From Xestospongia muta (taxonomy: Eukaryota; Porifera; Demospongiae; Haplosclerida; Petrosiidae): 64,000 bases of DNA. Shown piece by piece: positions 59,501-64,000 of the stretch. Every line of letters starts with the position of its first letter. Positions within the stretch are counted from its first letter, which is position 1. The notes beneath the pieces are model-generated. The model had not been told where the DNA came from. It made no database searches and saw only the letters and a program-made list of their open reading frames with translations. A program made the translations under genes and the position numbers. Location of the stretch: the NCBI GenBank assembly GCA_963693285.1, contig OY848918.1:20223484-20287483 (forward strand), given 5' to 3'.

Positions 59501-62278
59501 TTATAGATTATACTGATTTACTTTACAAGGCACTCAAAGAAGGCCGAATTCGATGCAAATACTCAAAGTTATCACTGTCTGGAGCTCCTGGGACAGGAAA
59601 ATCATCTATCATGAAACTTTTATTAAATCTCCCACCACCTACCCTTCATCATAGCACCTCTGTAGCCACTGCTCCTGAAGTAAGAAGAATAGAGACTGCA
59701 AGTCTCATTGCAGGAAGTGAGTCAACTGATTCTTCCTTTACAAGTCAATTTTGGGAAGAAATTAATACTCCATATGTAAAACGTATGATTGCCAAAGCTA
59801 TTAAAATTGGAGTCCCATCTTCTCCTGTTGATTCTACTACACAACATGAGGATAGCAACAGTTCATCTGATGATGATGGTTCACAAGAAGAAACATCACC
59901 AGACCTCAATGAAGTCACCTCAGTTTCTCCTTCAAAGCCGACAGCTCCACCTGTAGCTCAAACAGTAAATGAAATTGCTGAGATCATGCCTACTGTAAAA
60001 GAATCTCCTGAGCTATTCAACTCTCATTGGATTTACTGTGTAGATTCAGGTGGACAAGCAGCCTTTTTGGATATTGCTCCCGCAATATTACGCTATAGTC
60101 CAGTTAATATTCTCACGCAAAAGCTAAACGAGAAGCTTGAAGATAAGCCAAAGTTTTTTTTTAGCTTTAAGGGTCGAGAAATTGGAGCCCCTGTAGAGCG
60201 AGAAATTACCAATTTACAACTACTTGAGTCATCTTTTCGTTCGCTAACATCCATAGATCAGCCTGATTTGCGCAAAATTCACGTTGAGTTTTCACATCCC
60301 GAGCCTTCTCTTCTTGTTCTTGGTACGTTTTTTGATAAAATAACGGAATGCGTGGGCGAGTCTTTGGAGGAAAAGAATGTTCGTTTGTGGTCTACCTTAA
60401 GTCAATTCAGAGGAGTGCATGTGAATTATTGTGAAGCGAAAAAGGAGATAATATTTCCTGTCAATACAACAGCCAGAGGTGAGTCTGAAATGAAAATTGC
60501 AGAGAGAATTCGTACAATTGTGTCCCGATCTTACATTGAGGCAGAAATTCCAGCACGATGGTTCTTGTTTAAGCTTGAATTAGAGGATCTTCAGAAAATT
60601 ACCAAGTCAATGGTCGTCAATAAAAGAGAATGCTTTAGAATAGGCTTGACTCTTGAGATGGATCAGAAAGACATTGAAGCTTCGTTACTGTACTATCACG
60701 ATTTAACCATTTTCTTGTACTTTCCAGCAGTATTACCCAATGTGGTTTTTCTCCATCCTCAACCTCTTTTTAATAAGCTTTCAGAAGTAATCAGTATTTC
60801 TTTTGCTGATGCTGTTACATACTTAGAAGAAATGAATATAGTTGTTCCAAGAAATGCTCATCTTCAACTCAAAGCTGAAGGTATTTTTACACGTGAGCTA
60901 CTTGATTGTCTTCCTGATGGTTTCTCACCTGATTTTACTGCAGATGACTTCTTGAAGTTAATGGAAGATATCTTCATTATTGCTCCTTTATCAGAGAAAG
61001 GGAAGTTCTTTTTACCCTGTGTTTTACCTACTACTTCTAACTTGGAGAATATAAGAAGCTCCTTTACAAAAGTCACAGATGCTCTTGTTTTAACATGGGA
61101 TATGAAGCCTGTACCTCAAGGAATCTTTCCTGCTCTGGCTGTTAATCTTGTTAAGCGACAAATGTCACCAAAATTTAATCTTTATCGACCTCCAACGTCT
61201 GACGAGCCTTCAGAGGAACTACTACAATATCGTAATGCTATCCAGTTACTGTGTCTTGATTTAGCAGGAGGAGTTTTACTTGTTGATGCTATCTACTCTC
61301 TAGATGTATACTACAGTGGCCCTTCAGAATATTGCTCAATTATTCGAAATGCTATTCTCGAAGGCATTGGAAATGTGGTTAAAAAGTTTCAGTATAAGGC
61401 AATTCTTTCGTTACCTCAAGAGCGTTTTTATTGCTCAATGTGTGCTTCTGCTAAACATCTCTGTCGCCCAGACGAAGGCAAGAAAATACTTACTTGTTGC
61501 AGAGATCCTCGAATAACAGCATGTATTGATAGATCACGACAATTACCATGGATTGCAGTTGACCTGTCAGTAGATGAAGTGAAAGTACAAGGTTAGTCTT
61601 TACTTGTATTGATATTTTTGTACACAAATATTCGGTAAAAGGAACATTAGCATTGCAAGAGTGACTTACATGTATACCTAAGTAATGTAAACTGATTTTG
61701 TTATATATTCAGTTTTACTGTGAAGCTAGAAACATGGCCTCAGCCTGTAAATAAGTGATCACTTTAGTATACTGTATGTAGAAAGAAGCCCTACCAAATA
61801 TAACACCTGCCATATTACTATTATTAAAAAAATAAATTGTATATAATTAATGTTTTAAGAAGATATTCATAAAATACTTAAAAGAGCCAATGACATCTCT
61901 GTTATACTCTATGATGTAAAGGTTATATTTGTTATTAAATCTTGTATTTCTAATGTAGATGATCTCACTTGCATCCTAAAGAAGAAACCAAAGCTCGTAG
62001 AGCTTGTGAGTCTTTTGACAGATATTGAGTATGAGTGGGACAAGATAGGCATCGCTTTAGAAGTAGAAGATCGTGTCCTAGGTGGTTTAAATCGAAGTCA
62101 TGATGATAACACGACAAAACTTATTACAGTCTTACGAAGTTGGATGAATACATTTCCATCAAGAAGTACCTGGGATGTTGTTCTTGCTGCAGTAGAAGGC
62201 CCAATTGTGAAACATCCCTCCACTGCTTTAAAGATTCGAAAGTTTTTAGCCAAACCAGAGGTCCAGTCAAAATATTAA
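53561..62278 (+). CDS. Gene B: ankyrin - Roc-like GTPase - COR-like - Death domain protein (937 aa)
   Basis: Six exons form one frame: 53,561-53,587; 53,773-53,871; 57,690-57,788; 58,696-58,879; 59,507-61,591; 61,959-62,278 (2,814 nt, 937 codons plus stop). Phases match gene A. It has three ankyrin repeats, not four: the equivalent of gene A exon 3 is deleted. The P-loop GAPGTGKS is at 162-169, DSGGQ at 316-320, and GTFFDK is kept. The Cys/His cluster reads CSMC...HLC...TCC. The Death domain (last exon) reads LVSLLTDIEYEWDKIGIALE and STWDVVLAAVEGPIVKHPST. The first exon is longer than in A (MSWYSHLSL) because of a small insertion before the donor. The N-terminal two thirds of the gene and its introns are nearly identical to gene A; the C-terminal third is clearly diverged, with a five-residue insertion (SDEPSEELLQ). 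Intact frame and strong conservation of motifs suggest it is functional. Confidence 0.87.
54040..54146. repeat. MITE-like hairpin in gene B intron 2
   Basis: Orthologous to the insertion at 26,661-26,767, with the same gatggtct flanks. Confidence 0.85.
54505..54700. other. Gene B-specific insert of about 190 bases
   Basis: Between gataagtatag and taaaatgttcttcatttgcc, gene B has about 190 bases missing from gene A (junction near 27,127). A plus frame in it reads DCINKLYTYIP, resembling the piggyBac DLYIDKLYTNIP at about 44,955. A short transposon scrap is possible but the match is brief. Confidence 0.4.
55058..55757. other. Gene B-specific insert of about 700 bases in intron 2
   Basis: Replaces the 205-base A-specific sequence 27,482-27,686. 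It contains accccagaccctttgtctct, tagtccccagac and other strings not found elsewhere in the window. No coding capacity recognised; probably a mobile insert. Confidence 0.4.
56105..56245. repeat. Right half of the G-rich-ended MITE in gene B
   Basis: Corresponds to 29,468-29,615: cgtgcatgcaaccac, ttaactttcgtg and the cctccccgaaaaaaccccgc end. The left half and left inverted end are gone, removed with gene A positions about 28,732-29,463. Confidence 0.6.
59507..61591 (+). CDS. Gene B exon 5: Roc-like GTPase and COR-like region
   Basis: Encodes residues 138-831. The first roughly 650 nucleotides differ from gene A at only a few sites, including two amino-acid changes in the proline-rich insert (ETPP to ETSP, TPPP to TAPP). 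After KFFFSF the exons diverge steadily, and the last roughly 500 nucleotides are only moderately similar. Motifs are as in gene A: SLSGAPGTGKSSIM, YCVDSGGQAAFLDIAPAILR, LVLGTFFDKITECVGESLEE, then the COR-like region and CSMCASAKHLC. Confidence 0.85.
61959..62278 (+). CDS. Gene B last exon: Death domain
   Basis: Begins after a TAATGTAG acceptor in phase 1. A KKKPKLVELVSLLTDIEYEW opening leads into the Death domain and ends FLAKPEVQSKY with TAA. It is shorter at the C-terminus than gene A's (no RKKDFVRH tail). The preceding intron has no visible similarity to gene A's last intron. Confidence 0.85.
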
Positions 62279-62686
62279 ATAAATAGTGTTGTACACATGT
62301 ACAATTTTAGTTTTAGCAGAACCCTTTTAGATTTTTTGAGAACAAATTTTACTTTGTATTTTAATTGTTTTAGCTAAAATTTTCTCTAGCAGCTGGAGAT
62401 TATAATTGATTTTGTCTCAATTTACATTTTCTACTATACATGTATGTTTTTTTCTTTTCTGCTATGTTATGTCAACATGAGTAGTCATAACTTTATTATA
62501 AAGTTATAATGTATGACAATATATTATACAGGCAAAGTAGTTGTATAAAACTTGTACCGTACTATACTTGTAGAATTGTAATTGACATTTTTTCTGTGAT
62601 ATATAATAACAGCAAAGATTTTCTCATAGTCTATCAGTACAGTCTATGTACATGTATTACTTTGTATTGTTGTCTATATTTTTTAG
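62279..62686. other. Gap between gene B and gene C
   Basis: AT-rich sequence of about 400 bases. It must hold the 3'UTR of gene B and, if gene C is separate, its promoter and first exon; neither can be pinned down. An aataaa lies at the very end of the gene B coding region (62,278-62,283). Confidence 0.35.
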
Positions 62687-64000
62687 GATTTGAGGACTCC
62701 TTTGCATGATGCTGCAAGTACTGGAGAGAGTAAAGTTGCTACACTTTTGATTAACTGTGGAGCTAATCTAAATTCTATTGATAAAGTTAGTACTATATAA
62801 ATTTATTTATAATGTTGTTATGCATACAAGTTATGATGTAGCACCTCCTCTTTACAAGGTGTCATACTTGTACATATATATACTTACTAGTACATATTTA
62901 CATACTTGTAAAATTTAGGTTAGTAATAAATAGTGAAATTATATATAACTCAAGACTGTTTGCATACGAAAGACAATGCTACTAAAAGTTTGAAACAAGA
63001 AAAGAGTGTGATTAAATAAACATTATGAATGTTGAATAGGCTTATTGCAAATTATGGGTTAGCCTTGAGAGGTAAGCAATGGGGGTATCCTCACATTTTC
63101 CTGTTAACAGAGTCTTAAGGCTGGTTTACATAAGAAGCGTTTCAATGCGTAGCGTTTGCGAAGGCGTTAACTGCGTTGCGTAGGGCTACGTACTGAATGT
63201 TCATATAAACCTCACGCAATCACGTGGGGTTGTTTAATTAGACCCGCCGATCGAAAAAGGAGAAAATGGCTGAGGCTGTGTTGCTCCTTGCTCTGCTGAA
63301 TAGACGACGAAAAAGGAGACAGACACGTATAAGAACAATGTGGGTAACTATAAGAAAGGCTCAAGATTTTTAAAAATACTCATGGATTAAAGTTGATTAA
63401 AATTGTAATCAATTAAAAGTAAAAAATGAATTTAAATTGTATTTTTAACCATCGACAAGTATAACAATCAATAAATTAATTAACATTTTCCATGAATGTT
63501 ACGATGATGGTTGTGACTAATTATGCTTGAGGCTAGTACATTAGTAACAGACAAGATGTGAATCAAGAAAAGTTCAATTGTAACTGAAGGAAATGTATTC
63601 ATCAGAAAATTCAAGTTTCTTTTTTTTATCTAGGATGGCAACACTCCATTGATGTTAGCATGTCTGGGAGGACACCAGTCAATAGCAATGACTCTATTAG
63701 AGAAAGGAGCTGATAGGCAATTAGCTAATAAAGTTAGTTAATGAACAATATACTTTGGATCACAGTAACAGTAACATTCCAAATCAGAATAAGGACAGTG
63801 CATACACCTATTAATATTATAAAATAATTTAATTATAACAAACAACTTATCATGTGTGAACAGTGAATTTATATAAGCTGGTATTAGTGAATGAAACTTA
63901 CAAAATATATTAACCATATATGTTTTAATACTAGAATGGAGAGACAGCTTTGACAATAGCAGAGAAAAAGGCTAGGGATGTTTATAAAAAGCTTGCTGAT
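62687..64000 (+). CDS. Gene C: ankyrin-repeat gene, 5' exons only, runs off the window
   Basis: Two 99-nt phase-0 exons (62,687-62,785 and 63,634-63,732) and the beginning of a third (63,935 on) have AG acceptors and GTTAGT donors. They encode ankyrin repeats: DLRTPLHDAASTGESKVATL and GANLNSIDK; then DGNTPLMLACLGGHQSIAMT and GADRQLANK; then NGETALTIAEKKARDVYKKL. One repeat per 99-nt exon is the same design as in genes A and B, so this is likely the next family member. The repeats are not recent copies of those in A or B. No start codon or first exon was identified. Alternatively these are downstream exons of a read-through transcript, but gene B ends in a stop before them. Confidence 0.75.
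63119..63373 (+). pseudogene. 5' end of a PIF/Harbinger-like transposon in gene C intron
   Basis: After a TAA (possible TWA target duplication), the end reads ggctggtttacataagaagc and then gtttcaatgcgtagcgtttg, with unusually high CpG content for the window. It is followed by a start codon at 63,266 opening MAEAVLLLALLNRRRKRRQT, then RIRTMWV and a stop at 63,373. Arg-rich openings leading to (R/T)(F/Y/M)WV are typical of Harbinger transposases. The rest of the transposase and the right end are absent, so this is a solo left end. Confidence 0.55.

Noticed and set aside
62687..64000. Treating the ankyrin exons after 62,687 as part of gene B
   Set aside because: Gene B ends with a Death domain and a stop codon at 62,278, as gene A does; the following ankyrin exons begin a new unit.
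1..64000. CRISPR arrays, operons, ribosome binding sites and prokaryotic insertion sequences
   Set aside because: Spliced genes with GT-AG introns and a U2 snRNA-like gene show that this is eukaryotic nuclear DNA; the tandem repeats seen are microsatellites or a minisatellite without spacer structure.
1..64000. tRNA genes
   Set aside because: I looked for B-box-like ggttcgaa strings and paired acceptor stems and found none I could fold; a covariance-model scan would be needed to be certain.

Overview
This is an AT-rich eukaryotic nuclear window. It carries short phase-0 ankyrin exons with GT-AG introns, a spliceosomal U2 snRNA-like gene, and remnants of piggyBac, non-LTR, PIF/Harbinger and MITE elements. 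Multidomain ankyrin / Roc-COR-like GTPase / Death-domain genes in a compact AT-rich genome point to an invertebrate metazoan, most plausibly a sponge such as Amphimedon. That placement is an inference from gene content; nothing here is a species marker.

Layout. 1-5,200: a copy of a duplicated block holding a non-LTR reverse transcriptase scrap, a hairpin repeat, a decayed piggyBac transposase and a long 5'-flank repeat block. 5,422-7,066: a 5'-truncated Death-domain gene and a second Death-domain scrap. 7,700-18,800: a repeat-rich zone with a C2H2 zinc-finger pseudogene, a protein-kinase remnant, a U2 snRNA-like gene with an altered branch-site recognition sequence, microsatellites, and two inverted copies of an unidentified exon. 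19,038-24,232: second copy of the first block. 26,191-35,622: gene A, complete in seven exons, encoding 973 aa (four ankyrin repeats, Roc-like GTPase, COR-like region, Death domain). 36,603-41,998: two head-to-head decayed multi-exon genes that look like a DNA transposon. 42,000-49,280: mostly empty AT-rich DNA with another piggyBac scrap. 49,288-53,560: third copy of the 5'-flank block. 53,561-62,278: gene B, complete in six exons, 937 aa, the paralogue of gene A. From 62,687: the first visible ankyrin exons of a third gene (C), which runs off the window.

Genes A and B are the main content. In both, the exon phases add up to an uninterrupted reading frame. The order ANK - Roc-like GTPase - COR - Death matches the C-terminal part of DAPK1-type proteins without the kinase. 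By family analogy these are cytoplasmic signalling or scaffold proteins in which ankyrin repeats bind partners, a GTPase switches state, and the Death domain recruits homotypic partners. The A/B pair arose from a roughly 12-13 kb duplication. It is nearly identical from the 5' flank to the first third of the big exon, diverges steadily after that, and is unalignable by eye in the last intron. Gene B has lost one ankyrin exon to a clean intron-to-intron deletion. Three further 5'-flank copies without a gene indicate that the cluster has repeatedly gained and lost members.
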